Shown here: piece after piece, positions 7,633-17,620 of the stretch | Numbering within the stretch: position 1 is the first letter of the stretch | Layout: the number at the start of each line of letters is the position of its first letter | Source: Lachnospiraceae bacterium | Lineage (GTDB): Bacteria > Bacillota > Clostridia > Lachnospirales > Lachnospiraceae | Length of the DNA stretch: 37,150 nucleotides | Reading direction: 5' to 3' | Assembly: GCA_902363675.1 (NCBI GenBank) | Contig: CABJAV010000027.1 | Coordinates: 1 to 37,150, forward strand | Notes under the pieces: model-generated | Seen by the model: only the letters and a program-made list of their open reading frames with translations | The model's database searches: none | What the model was told of the DNA's origin: nothing | Position numbers and translations under genes: made by a program

Positions 7633-9243
7633 ATGTTAAGACAGACCAACCAACAACCAATTACCGCCCTTTACCCAAGACTTTCCCATGAGGACGAGCT
7701 GCAAGGCGAGAGCAATTCCATTTCCAATCAGAAGCGTATCCTTGAAACCTATGCAAAGCAGAACGGCTTTTCCAATCTGCGCTGGTACACGGACGACGGT
7801 TATTCTGGTGCGAACTTTCAAAGACCCGGTTTTCAAGCCATGCTTGCGGACATTGAAGCCGGAAAAGTCGGGACAGTTATCGTAAAGGATATGTCGAGGT
7901 TAGGGCGAAACTACCTGCAAGTGGGAATGTACACGGAAATGATTTTCCCACAGAAAGGTGTCCGCTTCATCGCTATCAATGACGGAGTGGACAGCGCACA
8001 GGGCGACAATGACTTTGCCCCGCTGCGGAATATCTTTAACGAATGGCTGGTGAGAGATACGAGCAAGAAAATACGGGCGGTAAAACGCTCAAAAGGCATG
8101 AGTGGCAAGCCCATCACAAGCAAGCCTGTGTATGGCTACCTCATGGACGAGGACGAAAATTTCATTATTGACGAGGAAGCCGCACCCGTAGTCAAGCAGA
8201 TATACAACCTCTGCCTTGCCGGGAACGGTCCGACCAAGATAGCCCGTATGCTCACAGAGCAGCAAATCCCCACGCCGGGGACGCTAGAATACCGCAGGAC
8301 GGGACACACTCACCGTTACCACCCCGGCTATGAGTGTAAGTGGGCGACCAATACCGTTGTGCATATCCTTGAAAACCGGGAATACACGGGCTGTTTGGTA
8401 AACTTCAAAACTACCACGCAATCCTACAAGTGCAGTAAAATTGTTTACAATGACGAGGATAAGCAGGCAATCTTTGAGAACCACCACGAGCCTATCATAG
8501 ACACCCAAACATGGGAACGGGTGCAGGAGCTTCGCAAGCAGCGCAAACGCCCCAACCGCTATGATGAAGTGGGCTTGTTCTCCGGCATACTGTTCTGTGC
8601 GGACTGCGGCAGCGTCATGTATCAGCAGCGATACCAGACAGACAAGCGCAAGCAGGACTGTTATATCTGCGGCAACTACAAGAAACGCACCCATGACTGT
8701 ACGGCGCACTTTATCCGCACCGACCTCTTGACCGCTGGTGTACTCTCCAATCTGCGGAAAGTGACCAGCTATGCGGCAAAGCATGAAGCCCGGTTTATGA
8801 AGCTCTTGATTGAGCAGAACGAGGACGGGGGCAAGCGCAGGAACGCCGCCAAGAAAAAGGAACTGGAAGCCGCCGAGAAACGCATAGCCGAGTTATCCGC
8901 TATCTTCAAGCGGCTGTATGAGGATAGCGTGACCGGGCGCATATCAGATGAGCGTTTCACAGAGCTGTCGGCAGACTATGAAGCAGAACAACGGGAACTG
9001 AAAGAAAGAGCCGCCGCTATCCAAGCGGAGCTTTCCAAAGCACAGGAAGCCACCGTGAACGCAGAAAAGTTTATGAATGTTGTCCGGCGGCATACCAGCT
9101 TTGAAGAACTTACCCCTACTCTGCTGCGGGAGTTTGTAGAGAAAATCGTTGTACATGAGTGCAGCTATGACGAGAACAAGACCCGCAGACAGGACATTGA
9201 GATTTATTATTCTTTTGTTGGCAAGGTGGACTTGCCCGAATAA
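7633..9243 (+). CDS. Large serine recombinase (TnpX-like)
   Basis: This is a 536-residue recombinase. The resolvase-type catalytic domain begins ALYPRLSHEDE with nucleophile S18, followed by DMSRLGRNYLQVGMYTE. Then come the Recombinase domain (about residues 170-300), a zinc ribbon (C322-x2-C325 ... C343-x2-C346), a long coiled coil (about 390-470) and a C-terminal DUF4368-like segment containing ELTPTLLREFVEKIVVHE. It would excise and insert the element between attP and attB. GGAGG lies 6 bases before the ATG. All domains seem intact, so the element could still be mobile given a conjugative helper. Confidence 0.93.
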   Translation: MLRQTNQQPITALYPRLSHEDELQGESNSISNQKRILETYAKQNGFSNLRWYTDDGYSGANFQRPGFQAMLADIEAGKVGTVIVKDMSRLGRNYLQVGMYTEMIFPQKGVRFIAINDGVDSAQGDNDFAPLRNIFNEWLVRDTSKKIRAVKRSKGMSGKPITSKPVYGYLMDEDENFIIDEEAAPVVKQIYNLCLAGNGPTKIARMLTEQQIPTPGTLEYRRTGHTHRYHPGYECKWATNTVVHILENREYTGCLVNFKTTTQSYKCSKIVYNDEDKQAIFENHHEPIIDTQTWERVQELRKQRKRPNRYDEVGLFSGILFCADCGSVMYQQRYQTDKRKQDCYICGNYKKRTHDCTAHFIRTDLLTAGVLSNLRKVTSYAAKHEARFMKLLIEQNEDGGKRRNAAKKKELEAAEKRIAELSAIFKRLYEDSVTGRISDERFTELSADYEAEQRELKERAAAIQAELSKAQEATVNAEKFMNVVRRHTSFEELTPTLLREFVEKIVVHECSYDENKTRRQDIEIYYSFVGKVDLPE

Positions 9244-9251
9244 CCGCCCGA

Positions 9252-9300
9252 CCTATCCGACACAATGCGCAAGTGCCGGATAGGAACGGCAAAATTTTTT
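9252..9300 (+). terminator. Terminator at the right end of the element
   Basis: CCTATCCG-A-CAC pairs with GTG-C-CGGATAGG around a nine-base loop, followed after about ten bases by TTTTTT. It ends the recombinase transcript and lies at or just inside the right boundary of the element. Confidence 0.6.
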
Positions 9301-9320
9301 ACACTTCTATTACTTCTTTA

Positions 9321-9959
9321 TCACACGTAAGCAAATAACAAGCGCTTATACACACGATGTCTTCTTGCAATTCCCCGGTCCTCGTCCATCGCAAACCAGT
9401 CACTCTCCAAAAAATCTTCCGGTCTTCCATAATCCGTAATATCCTTGGAAAAATTGCGCATAAAATAACGCGATGCTCCGGTGTTTTCGTACAGCACTTC
9501 CCCTGTCGCATCTTCCATAAAAGCATCATCCGCTCCATCGGTAATGCTGACAATTCCCTGTGTCACTGCATAGCGTAAAACTTTGATCAGCCTTCTCCGG
9601 CTCGTATATACGGTCCAGTCGACCGGCTCTCCCGGCATATTTGCAGAAATATACTCGGTAAGCTGCGATAAAATAAATTGTTCCTGCGTATCTTTTTCTT
9701 CCAGGAACATAAGCAAAATACAAAAGAATGCATATTCTTCTTTCGAAGAAAAATCCTGGATTCCCATAAAAGTCTCCGGAATCACCGGAATCTTTTCCAT
9801 TTTCACCATCAACGCATTCTCTGTCACCTGGCATCCCAGCTTGTCAGATGCATACTTACGAATATCACCGATTGCATCTCTCAGCTGGTAATATAACTCT
9901 TTATTTTCCGATTTCAACACCCAGCGCTGATTCAACAGTACTTCGAGTTCTTTCATCAT
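9321..9959 (-). pseudogene. jetB: Wadjet JetB (TIGR02678 / DUF2398), C-terminally truncated
   Basis: The 212 residues, including GVVSITDGADDAFMEDATGE-like sequence and RYFMRNFSKDITDYGRPEDF, match the N-terminal half of TIGR02678/DUF2398 proteins (JetB of Wadjet), which normally run to well over 350 residues. It starts four bases before the end of jetA (ATGA overlap), the usual jetA-jetB coupling. The frame stops right after VYKRLLFAYV, about 20 bases from the estimated right end of the mobilisable element. I infer that an insertion or deletion at this edge removed the rest of jetB plus jetC and jetD. Without the SMC-like subunit and the nuclease, anti-plasmid Wadjet function is not possible. 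Confidence 0.72.
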
Positions 9960-11440
9960 GCCTCCTCCTGAAATACAATCGCAAGTCTTGGCATCGTAAA
10001 GTTTCCATCCTCACAATGCACTACACAGCGTTCCTCTTTTCTGCTCATATCAAGCATATAATGCCGTCCCTCTTCCGTTGTTGCAGCACCTGCCGGATTT
10101 TCCAACGCATCGGAAATCCACTTTAGCAGAATTTCCCGCACATGCGACTCAATGACCGGCAAAGTGGAAAAATCTATTTTTCCATCGGACTCCAATTCCC
10201 GGAGCCTGCGCATATCTTCTCTTTGTTTTTCAATCATCTGCCGTCTCGTTCTTTGCTTTTCTTCTGCAGATTCCCGGATTGCACTGCGGCCGGACTTCTC
10301 CCTGTAGGTTCTCACACGCGGTTTCAACATTACTTCAAACGGACTTTCCTCATAAACCCCCTGGTTCATGCTGTCCGTCTCACGGATCAGATCTCCCTTT
10401 AAATGATAGGGTCTCTCCAATCCAAAGACCATAGCAGACATCCTGTGTGCCTGCTGCACATCCTCACACTTCAAAAAAAGTTCTGCTACTTTGCGGTATT
10501 CTTCCCGCCGATTCGCACCAAACGCATTTTTCTCGCTGAGCTGTGCTGCATATCTTGTAATCCTCCGGATAATTTCATTGGTCGCATCAAAAAGCTTGCC
10601 GGCCTCGTTTTCCTCGCCATTCGAAGAGACAAACCAGTCATATATACTCTGAAATCGTCCCTTTGTCTTTTCTTCCAATAATTCCCGTGAGACTTCCACA
10701 TCCATACGTGGAATCAACAGTTCATACTGCACGATTTTTTCAAACACCTGCTGCTTATTCCCAGCTTCCAATGTTCGCAGGTCTTCCTCGATCACACCGA
10801 CATTGCGTTGTAATCCTTTAATAAAATTACGCAGATACTCGACAAGACGGTCTTTGAACACCAGAAACTCTTTTGTGTGCATCATTTCTTCTGCCTTCAC
10901 GCTGTTTAAATCACGGATATAGTCCTGATAATTCTGATTCAGACGCACAAAGTCGTTATTCAGATCATTCCACCAGGTATAAACTTTGTTGATATCTTCC
11001 TCCGCCATCTGTGGAAAACGCGCAATATTTATCCGAATCCGTTCCAAAAGCGTCGGCTCCAAAGAAGCCCCTTCAATAAAAAGATTTTCCAACCGTAATA
11101 CCAGACGTTCAATCTCCACGCTGTATTCCGACATCTGGTACCTGAATTTTTTATTTTTAAACTCTTCAATGGAAGATACTTTTTTCGTATCCTGAATCGT
11201 ATTCAGATTCTTCCATTCTACAAGCATTGCCAGATCCTGTTGGCACTGCTCAGGCTTATAATCCACAAAAAACGGATCTTGTATCATCTGGGCATAAACC
11301 TCCTCCTGATACAGCCAATAACGAAGTTTTTCGTAATTTTCAAAAAAAATGCGCATAATGCAGCGATATCTGCTGACATTATCCGCATTCAAATATTTTG
11401 CTTCAGTAAGTGCTTTGGTTAGCTTGTCTGTTACCTGCAC
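9956..11440 (-). CDS. jetA: Wadjet JetA (TIGR02677 / DUF2397)
   Basis: This is a full-length 494-residue JetA-type protein, a kleisin-like subunit of the Wadjet condensin that recognises and cleaves plasmid circles. Recognisable features are the N-terminal winged-helix part (KYLNADNVSRYRCIMRIFF), a long helical centre and the C-terminal segment starting GRSAIRESAEEKQRTRRQ. The start is a GTG at 11440 with AAAGGAG 8 bases upstream. It is the first gene of the operon and overlaps the truncated jetB. As jetC and jetD are missing, it is probably an orphan that has not yet decayed. Confidence 0.8.
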   Translation of the reverse strand: MQVTDKLTKALTEAKYLNADNVSRYRCIMRIFFENYEKLRYWLYQEEVYAQMIQDPFFVDYKPEQCQQDLAMLVEWKNLNTIQDTKKVSSIEEFKNKKFRYQMSEYSVEIERLVLRLENLFIEGASLEPTLLERIRINIARFPQMAEEDINKVYTWWNDLNNDFVRLNQNYQDYIRDLNSVKAEEMMHTKEFLVFKDRLVEYLRNFIKGLQRNVGVIEEDLRTLEAGNKQQVFEKIVQYELLIPRMDVEVSRELLEEKTKGRFQSIYDWFVSSNGEENEAGKLFDATNEIIRRITRYAAQLSEKNAFGANRREEYRKVAELFLKCEDVQQAHRMSAMVFGLERPYHLKGDLIRETDSMNQGVYEESPFEVMLKPRVRTYREKSGRSAIRESAEEKQRTRRQMIEKQREDMRRLRELESDGKIDFSTLPVIESHVREILLKWISDALENPAGAATTEEGRHYMLDMSRKEERCVVHCEDGNFTMPRLAIVFQEEA

Positions 11441-11559
11441 GTTATTCTCCTTTGTGTCTGTTCATTTACCTGAAATAAGAAGCTAACTACGCTTCCCTAA
11501 TAGGGTTTATTATAGTACACAATCGGAGGACTGACAATGTATAAAACAATTTTTCCTTT

Positions 11560-13734
11560 TTATTTTCCACAACATTTTTTGTATTTTTTCCCACTTCCGC
11601 ATGGACATGGATCATTTCTTCCAACCTTCGGTGTTTCTCTTTGATAAGGCATTTCCTTTTGTATGCCCATAAAAGGATCTCCAAAATATGCATTATTTTC
11701 CAGTATTCTTTCCGCCTGTTCACTCAATATATCAATTGTACTTATCACACTCGGATCTTCTGTACGGTCTGCCACATCATCTAAAATATTACAGGCTTTG
11801 GTATATTTTTCATTTTCTGCACACGCCATCGCTGTAAGCACATCCAGTTCATTGTTATGTATCTTTAGTTTTCTGGTTACCTGTTCCAATGTCTGTATCT
11901 GATCCGCCCCTCTGTGATCAGAAAGTGCATGATATATCATCTCCTGCACAGAGCCTGGCATCGCATATAACGGAGTCTCTGTTTCTACGTCATCTTCTAA
12001 TTGATCTTTCTGAAATACACCCATAGAAAAAGCATCTTCTCCCGTCATATTCTGATACTCTAATCTTGAATATCCATTGAGCATCGGAAGACGGGTTTCC
12101 ATAATAAACCTCATTAATATTTTCCATAACCCACACGAATGCAAAAGCGGCAAATCTGTTTCATAGATTCCCATATGTTCAAGCACTGCATGAATTCCAT
12201 TGCCGCTGCAAATATCCTGATAGCACGCAACAATAAAAGCTTCCATTGCCTCCTGTGGAACCCACAGAAAACTGCGGGCGATTTTCTCCACGCCTTCCCA
12301 TTGTGGCTCCAGCTCATACAACGGCTGACTATATTTCAACAACTCTTTCTTTGTAAACTGCTTATAAGAAAGATCCGCTGCATATAACATCCTCTGACTC
12401 AAAATAGCATCCACATCCAGGCCCGGTACACAGATAAATCTTTCTCCGGTAGATTGCCATGCATGTATTTCATATTTTCCTGCAATCAAACCATTCAGAT
12501 ATATAAGCCGTAAAAACTCCTGCTTTTCTATTTTCATATTCCATTGTTTTTCAAAAATGTCATAGAAAGCATTCTGTTCTATCACTGCATATGTAAGCAG
12601 AATTTTCCTGAGTTTATCTGAAAAATCCTGCATATTCATAATCTGATTTTTCCAGTCTGCATTCTGGAGATTTTCCAGTCTCTGCTCAAAATCAATTGCC
12701 GGGAACAAATATGACGCCTGCGTTTTTTCCGGTATCTGCATGTGCCACAATCCCAAGGCAATTCCCTTTTCAACCGTTTCCGCATTCATCTCATTTTTCT
12801 GATTATATTCAAATAATTGGACTTTTTCTATTTCCTGCAGATCCGTTTCATCCAATACGCAAAAATAATACTCCGGATGTTTCTGGAACATATTCAGAAT
12901 ACGCTCTTCTTTCGACTGATCCGTTACATTTTCTTCGTCAATATACAATGCATATTCCAGATTCTGTAATTCCTCATCACTTAATCTTGCAAGTATTTCC
13001 CTGCTCATTTTCCGTGGTGCCATCTTGCAGATTGCACCTTTTTCATCTTCTCCACAAAACTGTCTCCATGCAAATATTTCCATATCAGCCTGTGAGTCCG
13101 ACTGTTTTGAGATGTAATTTCTATTCTCCGGCACAATTTCATTATAGTATGCCGGCCTGCTTACTGCATGCTTTAGCATCTCTTTTATTTCTTTGTCCAT
13201 CTGCTGCATCACATATATCTGTTCCAGCTTTTTGCGGTCTTTTTCTGCCAGACGGATATCTGCAAAATGCATTTGTTCCAGCTGTTCATTCACGCTCACG
13301 GCATCATAACTTCCCGAAACCTGTTCTTCTCCCCAGATGCCACCGGAATCTTCCACAAAATTGTTTCCTTTTGTTTTCATTAATGTAGCAGAATCTTTTT
13401 CATAGTCCTGCAATACTTTTTCAAATACAACTTTGTGACGCCAGTCATCTCCCATGTCGTATACATAGCGGATCCAGTTTTCATGCTCCGCTACAGCTGA
13501 AACCGGGAGTTTTTTCTCCATAAAAAAATCAGTGTATGCATCTTTTGAATTTGCCACAATTTCAAAACGATTCTGTGGAGCTTCAAAGATGTGCATATGC
13601 ATATCTTCCCATCCAAAAACCAGCTGTATTACCCGATGCAGGTCATAAAAACTTATGTTTTCCGGTACCACTAATCTTCTCCACACCGGCGGGTGTGTAT
13701 CCTCTATAGTAATTTTTAAAACAATTCCTGACAT
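11560..13734 (-). CDS. pRiA4b ORF-3-like protein with C-terminal SEC-C zinc motif
   Basis: This is a 724-residue protein. Residues 1 to about 190 are a plasmid pRiA4b ORF-3-like domain ([46 protein letters not shown]). The middle 500 residues are helical and unassigned. The C-terminus [20 protein letters not shown] is a SEC-C zinc motif as in SecA tails. Such fusions are common in Firmicutes but have no defined function. GGAAAGGAT lies 6 bases before the ATG. It stands alone, upstream of jetA on the same strand with a 119-base gap. The domain calls are firm, the function is unknown. Confidence 0.82.
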   Translation of the reverse strand: MSGIVLKITIEDTHPPVWRRLVVPENISFYDLHRVIQLVFGWEDMHMHIFEAPQNRFEIVANSKDAYTDFFMEKKLPVSAVAEHENWIRYVYDMGDDWRHKVVFEKVLQDYEKDSATLMKTKGNNFVEDSGGIWGEEQVSGSYDAVSVNEQLEQMHFADIRLAEKDRKKLEQIYVMQQMDKEIKEMLKHAVSRPAYYNEIVPENRNYISKQSDSQADMEIFAWRQFCGEDEKGAICKMAPRKMSREILARLSDEELQNLEYALYIDEENVTDQSKEERILNMFQKHPEYYFCVLDETDLQEIEKVQLFEYNQKNEMNAETVEKGIALGLWHMQIPEKTQASYLFPAIDFEQRLENLQNADWKNQIMNMQDFSDKLRKILLTYAVIEQNAFYDIFEKQWNMKIEKQEFLRLIYLNGLIAGKYEIHAWQSTGERFICVPGLDVDAILSQRMLYAADLSYKQFTKKELLKYSQPLYELEPQWEGVEKIARSFLWVPQEAMEAFIVACYQDICSGNGIHAVLEHMGIYETDLPLLHSCGLWKILMRFIMETRLPMLNGYSRLEYQNMTGEDAFSMGVFQKDQLEDDVETETPLYAMPGSVQEMIYHALSDHRGADQIQTLEQVTRKLKIHNNELDVLTAMACAENEKYTKACNILDDVADRTEDPSVISTIDILSEQAERILENNAYFGDPFMGIQKEMPYQRETPKVGRNDPCPCGSGKKYKKCCGK

Positions 13735-13869
13735 TCTCTTATCCTTTCCACAATCCAGGTATATTTAATGGCCCTCTCCTTGTCAGTATAGCAAATTTTT
13801 ATGATACAGAAAACATCTGGATTTATTATTTGTAACCCTCTCCCATATGATAATAAAAAAGGAATTTTT

Positions 13870-14034
13870 ATGTCTTCATCTCTTTTTATTCAAACACTAA
13901 CCACTCTGCGCCCTGCTGCTGTTGCAAAAATCCAGGGAGACACGGCCAATCCGGTACGCGGATATGCCACTTTCTATAATACTTATACCGGCGATTTCCC
14001 ACCTCTTTTGTCCAATCGGGGATTCCGGAACTAA
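13870..14034 (+). pseudogene. Superoxide-dismutase-like (SodC-fold) gene with internal deletion
   Basis: The 54 codons begin with a plausible site (AAAAAGGAATTTTTATG). RPAAVAKIQGDTANPVRGYATFYNT matches the start of the Firmicute Cu/Zn-SOD-like family. The next residues, TGDFPPLLSNRGF, match the family's much later HAGDFPPL segment, so the copper/zinc histidine core (FHIHE region) has been deleted. The frame then stops, where relatives continue for about 60 residues. I conclude this is a decayed gene. It is the only plus-strand gene in this stretch. Confidence 0.5.
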
Positions 14035-14042
14035 AATTGCTC

Positions 14043-14882
14043 CTACTTTATTTTGACATATACTATTTTTAACAGATCATTTTTGGGATTCGGAATTGTT
14101 TTTGTTTCCAGGAAATCATAACTTTCAATCAGCTGGCTTAACTTTTTATAATTATAATTTCTTGGATCAAATCCCGGTACACGCTTGGAAAGTAAGATTC
14201 CTATCTCGGACTGGTTAATCCAGCCTGCCTCATCTGACTTCTGTTCAATAATTGTTCTGATTTCATCTCCTATATTTTCCTGCGTAGGAATAAATGGCAT
14301 ATCACATAAGTCCTGCGTTTCCGGATCTGTTGTGTCCTGATTTTCTGACACATCTGCCTCTCCCTGCGCTTTCTCATCAATTGCCTGCTCCTCGACGGCT
14401 TCATCTGCTATGCTATTATCTTCAGCCCCACGCTCTTCCTCTTCTTCGGCGAACAGTAAATCTAAATATTTAAACTGTTCGCAGGCTGCAACAAGCGATG
14501 TCGGTGTTTTTTTCTCCCCCATTCCAATAACCAGCATTCCGGCTTCTCTTAAACGGTTTGCTAACTTTGTGAAATCACTGTCCGATGTTACAAGGCAAAA
14601 TCCATTTACATTTCCAGAATACAATATGTCCATTGCATCAATAATTATTGCAGAATCAGAAGAATTCTTTCCTTTCACATAATTAAACTGAATTACAGGC
14701 GTTAATGCATATGTGCTTAAAACATCTTTCCATGATGATACACTTGGATTTGAGAAATCGCCATAAACACGCTTGTATGTAGGTGTTCCAAACTCATTAA
14801 CCTCATCCATAATCAATTTAATATATTTTTTTGATACGTTCTCCGCATCAATCAATACCGCTATTTTATCCTGTCTTTTCAT
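14043..14882 (-). CDS. NYN-domain putative ribonuclease with LOTUS/OST-HTH domain
   Basis: This is a 279-residue protein. Residues 1-150 are a NYN/LabA-like PIN-fold nuclease domain with the acidic residues D12 (LIDAEN), D76 (SSDSAIIIDAMD) and D101/D103 (TSDSDF). An acidic linker (about 150-195) follows. Residues 205-279 form a LOTUS/OST-HTH RNA-binding domain (WINQSEIGILLSKRVPGFDP, YKKLSQLIESYDFLE). This architecture is common in bacteria and is thought to process RNA, but its substrate is not known. It stands alone with its own start. Confidence 0.87.
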   Translation of the reverse strand: MKRQDKIAVLIDAENVSKKYIKLIMDEVNEFGTPTYKRVYGDFSNPSVSSWKDVLSTYALTPVIQFNYVKGKNSSDSAIIIDAMDILYSGNVNGFCLVTSDSDFTKLANRLREAGMLVIGMGEKKTPTSLVAACEQFKYLDLLFAEEEEERGAEDNSIADEAVEEQAIDEKAQGEADVSENQDTTDPETQDLCDMPFIPTQENIGDEIRTIIEQKSDEAGWINQSEIGILLSKRVPGFDPRNYNYKKLSQLIESYDFLETKTIPNPKNDLLKIVYVKIK

Positions 14883-14961
14883 AATAACTTTCTCCCTTCA
14901 ATTTCATTTTAATAATCTCTATGTTCACATACTTTCGAATAAACAAAGAGCTTTGTAGCAT

Positions 14962-16578
14962 TTAATAAATACTAAAATCTGTCAGACAGGTATCCATATG
15001 TTTCGTCTGTTTATCCTTATATACAGACACAATTTCCAGACGCAGTGAGGATGTCTCCAACGGTTCATCAAAATCAATTCGATCCGTTCCTACAAACTGA
15101 TCATGCAACGTATATACCTTGCTGTTCCCGTCCGAATCATAAATGCGGACTTTTTTAATTCGAAGATTTCTATGATAGAGTCCTTCTTCTTTTTTGTAAC
15201 CGTTACTAATCTCTATTCCGTTTATTTTATGTACCCCATCAAAATCCAATTCAATCCACGATCCGATTCCGGCACCATCTGTTCCTTCTACCCACGCGGT
15301 TCTGTAGTCCCCGTCAATTGCATTCTCAGGATCATAAGTTGCTGTCTTACCATTATTATCGGTCATAGGATCAAGCGCATCTGACGCCTTCACTTTTTTA
15401 ATAATGGCATTACTGATATTTTCATCAATATCCGGTTTCTGTGCACAATACTGTGCCTCCTGCTGCCCCCTGTAATCGGATGCCGTATACGACAAGCGAA
15501 TCTGTGTATCTGTATTTTTTTGCGTTGTAGTATAAGTCAACACATTCATAGCCTGCTGCTGTTCAAAAATCTGTTCGTAGCATCCCTGTAATTCACTGAT
15601 ATCTTTAATTTCAAAATACTTTCCGCCACTTGCATTTGCAATATTCTGCAAAACATCCGTCTCATTTTCCCCGGAAACCGAAATAAGATAAATAGGGATA
15701 TGATACTGTTCCGACAGACTGATTACCGAATCCGCGGTTGCAGAAACCGAACAGTTATCTGCACCATCTGTAAAAGCAAGAATATATTTCTGCCCGGTCT
15801 GATGTACTTCCTGATACAAAGCATTTGTCAGGGTATCATAAAGAGCTGTGCTTCCTTCCGCCTCACGATCCTGCGCACACACTTCCCTCATTTTATCAAT
15901 ATCCGTTGTAAAACCATACAATTCCTGCTGGTCGCTGTTAAATGAAGTCATTGCCACACAATACCCGCTTTTCTCCTTCATTAAACCTAAAATATAATCA
16001 GCTGCATCAAACTCTTCCCCAAGTATTCCATCCATACTTCCACTGATATCCATGGCAAACGTAACTGTTTTCTGCTGGTTTACTCTATCTTTATAATAAT
16101 CCAAAGAAAAATTCTGCTTCTTTTCTTTATTGTTTTCCAACTCTGATAACGTAAACTGGCTCTTATCCAAATGATTGATATCATTTCCATCAAGATCTCT
16201 TACCGTAAAATATACGCTGATTTTTGGGTAATTACTTGTATCAATCTGTGCGATATCAATCGTGGCATCCTGCGCATCTGTTTTTTCCGTTGTCTGTTCT
16301 GTTTCTGTTGCAACTTCTTTTTGTGAAATCTGTGATGATTGACTTGATTTATCATCTGGCCTTAAGTTTTGTTGTTTTCCCACCAACAATACAATCAATC
16401 CGGCAATAATCACAACCGCCACTATAAAACAGATTCCGAAAGCAATCTTCCACTTTCTGTCCTTTTTCTGTTCTTTTCCACTCTCTTGCGTTTCCTGTAT
16501 TTTCTTTCCACACACTGTACAAAAACTCTGCCCCTGTTTGATTGGACTTCCGCAATTTCTGCAAAACTTCTCTTTCAT
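14962..16578 (-). CDS. Membrane-anchored VWA protein with zinc ribbon and C-terminal glycan-binding-like domain
   Basis: This is a 538-residue protein. An N-terminal zinc ribbon (C6, C9, C20, C23) is cytoplasmic, a single membrane helix spans about residues 44-67, and a Ser/Thr/Gln-rich linker follows. A von Willebrand A domain carries the MIDAS motif DISGSMD at 177-183 and the later TDGAD. The last 130 residues (GDYRTAWVEGTDGAGIGSWI, HKINGIEISNGY) resemble the discoidin-like NADase-type glycan-binding domain. The topology suggests a surface protein binding a ligand or glycan outside the cell; a precise role cannot be given. Confidence 0.83.
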   Translation of the reverse strand: MKEKFCRNCGSPIKQGQSFCTVCGKKIQETQESGKEQKKDRKWKIAFGICFIVAVVIIAGLIVLLVGKQQNLRPDDKSSQSSQISQKEVATETEQTTEKTDAQDATIDIAQIDTSNYPKISVYFTVRDLDGNDINHLDKSQFTLSELENNKEKKQNFSLDYYKDRVNQQKTVTFAMDISGSMDGILGEEFDAADYILGLMKEKSGYCVAMTSFNSDQQELYGFTTDIDKMREVCAQDREAEGSTALYDTLTNALYQEVHQTGQKYILAFTDGADNCSVSATADSVISLSEQYHIPIYLISVSGENETDVLQNIANASGGKYFEIKDISELQGCYEQIFEQQQAMNVLTYTTTQKNTDTQIRLSYTASDYRGQQEAQYCAQKPDIDENISNAIIKKVKASDALDPMTDNNGKTATYDPENAIDGDYRTAWVEGTDGAGIGSWIELDFDGVHKINGIEISNGYKKEEGLYHRNLRIKKVRIYDSDGNSKVYTLHDQFVGTDRIDFDEPLETSSLRLEIVSVYKDKQTKHMDTCLTDFSIY

Positions 16579-16661
16579 AATCTAAATTATCCTCCTTCTT
16601 TTTTGTATAACAAATTCTTCTCAAGAAAATAAATAAGTAATATTTGGAGTGAACAATAAAG

Positions 16662-16703
16662 AAGCGCCAAATCGGCATGAATCTGTCGAATTGGCGCTTT
16701 TTT
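16662..16703. terminator. Bidirectional terminator between the VWA gene and the secreted-protein genes
   Basis: AAGCGCCAA-ATCG pairs with CGAATTGGCGCTT, flanked by TTTTTTATT on the plus strand and AATAAAG on the other side. It lies 22 bases beyond the stop of the minus-strand gene at 16725 and would end its transcript. Confidence 0.75.
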
Positions 16704-16724
16704 ATTCGCTTTCACATACCCGGA

Positions 16725-17576
16725 CTATTTACAAGCCTTAGGAATCGTAAAATTGGTCGCCTTATTATACTTTGCAAAAACCTGTGTTGTCGCTACCTTC
16801 GTATAACTGATATCCAGATCCGCCGCCTCATTAATTCCCATGCCTTGCATCTGCTGAATCAGAACCGTCATATAACCATTCATAAATGCAGTCATGTCCG
16901 TTGTAATCTTAATCGGACGATACGTTTTCCTGTCAATCCAGATGGTTGTTTTCACCGCTTTCAAACCGGAATAATCGATTGCCGCATCATCAGATCCATC
17001 CCCTCCGATGCCGATTGCTGCAAAAACGCTTTCCATCGCTTTTCCAAGATCTTCCCCTGCAATCTCTGCAGAGATCTGCACCGTATTCACTTTGTTGACC
17101 TTCACGTTCTTCTTTACTATCTTGGCATTGGAATAAATATCCGTATCAATTGACGAAAGGGCATCTGCATAACTGCTCGCATCCACCTTATCATATGTCT
17201 TACCGTCTGCGGAAACATACGCAATCATCTTTCCCTTCGCATTCTTCTTTACATACGTGATTGTCTTTGCCTTGCTGGTCTGACCGCCGCTTGTCATCGT
17301 AGTCGTAGCAACCCCCTTTGTCTTCATGGGCTTGGCAAAAGAAATTATCTTTTGTATAGTTTTTGCATTCGTTGCCACCCCATACGAAATCATATTCTGC
17401 ACCGTGGTTGTCGTTGTCTCATACGACTTGACATTTGCGCTTGCCTTGGTCATCTTCTTTAAATACTGATCCGCAGTCAGCGACGCAGCGCCCGTTGGTA
17501 CCGTACTTGCAAATGTGCAAAGTACCATCGCAGCCGTCAGGCATACAGCCATCAAACTTTTCTTCCATTTCTTCAT
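16725..17576 (-). CDS. Secreted protein, DUF6612/LolA-like fold
   Basis: This is a 283-residue protein with a clear signal peptide (MKKWKKSLMAVCLTAAMVLCTFAS) and no lipobox I can see, followed by a mature part rich in Thr, Lys and Ala. The pattern of a helix with KKMTKASANVKSYETTTTT, repeated antiparallel strands and a closing WIDRKTYRPIKITTDMT matches LolA/LppX-like carriers and DUF6612 proteins of Firmicutes. GAGGAG lies about 11 bases before the ATG. It follows the next gene at 17621 with a 44-base gap on the same strand and the two share a downstream terminator, so they may be co-transcribed. The ligand is unknown. Confidence 0.75.
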   Translation of the reverse strand: MKKWKKSLMAVCLTAAMVLCTFASTVPTGAASLTADQYLKKMTKASANVKSYETTTTTVQNMISYGVATNAKTIQKIISFAKPMKTKGVATTTMTSGGQTSKAKTITYVKKNAKGKMIAYVSADGKTYDKVDASSYADALSSIDTDIYSNAKIVKKNVKVNKVNTVQISAEIAGEDLGKAMESVFAAIGIGGDGSDDAAIDYSGLKAVKTTIWIDRKTYRPIKITTDMTAFMNGYMTVLIQQMQGMGINEAADLDISYTKVATTQVFAKYNKATNFTIPKACK

Positions 17577-17620
17577 AGCTTCATTTTCTCCTCTTAATTT
17601 TGTAAATGTTGTCTCTGATG

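Larger units (their letters stand above)
2785..9300 (+). mobile_element. Integrative mobilisable element, Tn1549-like gene set with large serine recombinase
   Basis: All genes are on one strand and tightly packed, in the order MobC, MOB-P-type relaxase, cysteine-rich VLPT protein, replication initiator, DnaC-like loader, TnpW and large serine recombinase. This is the mobilisation/replication/recombination backbone known from Tn1549-like conjugative transposons, without their type IV secretion genes, so transfer would need a helper. Base composition rises sharply to GC-rich against A/T-rich flanks, which supports recent transfer. The ends are estimated: the left end lies after the terminator at 2783 and the right end near 9285-9300. 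A TTTACA shared at about 2788 and 9298 is only a weak candidate for a crossover core. Confidence 0.85.

Noticed and set aside
9299..9553. 84-codon minus-strand frame overlapping the end of jetB
   Set aside because: It is an out-of-frame reading of jetB; the family match lies in the other frame.
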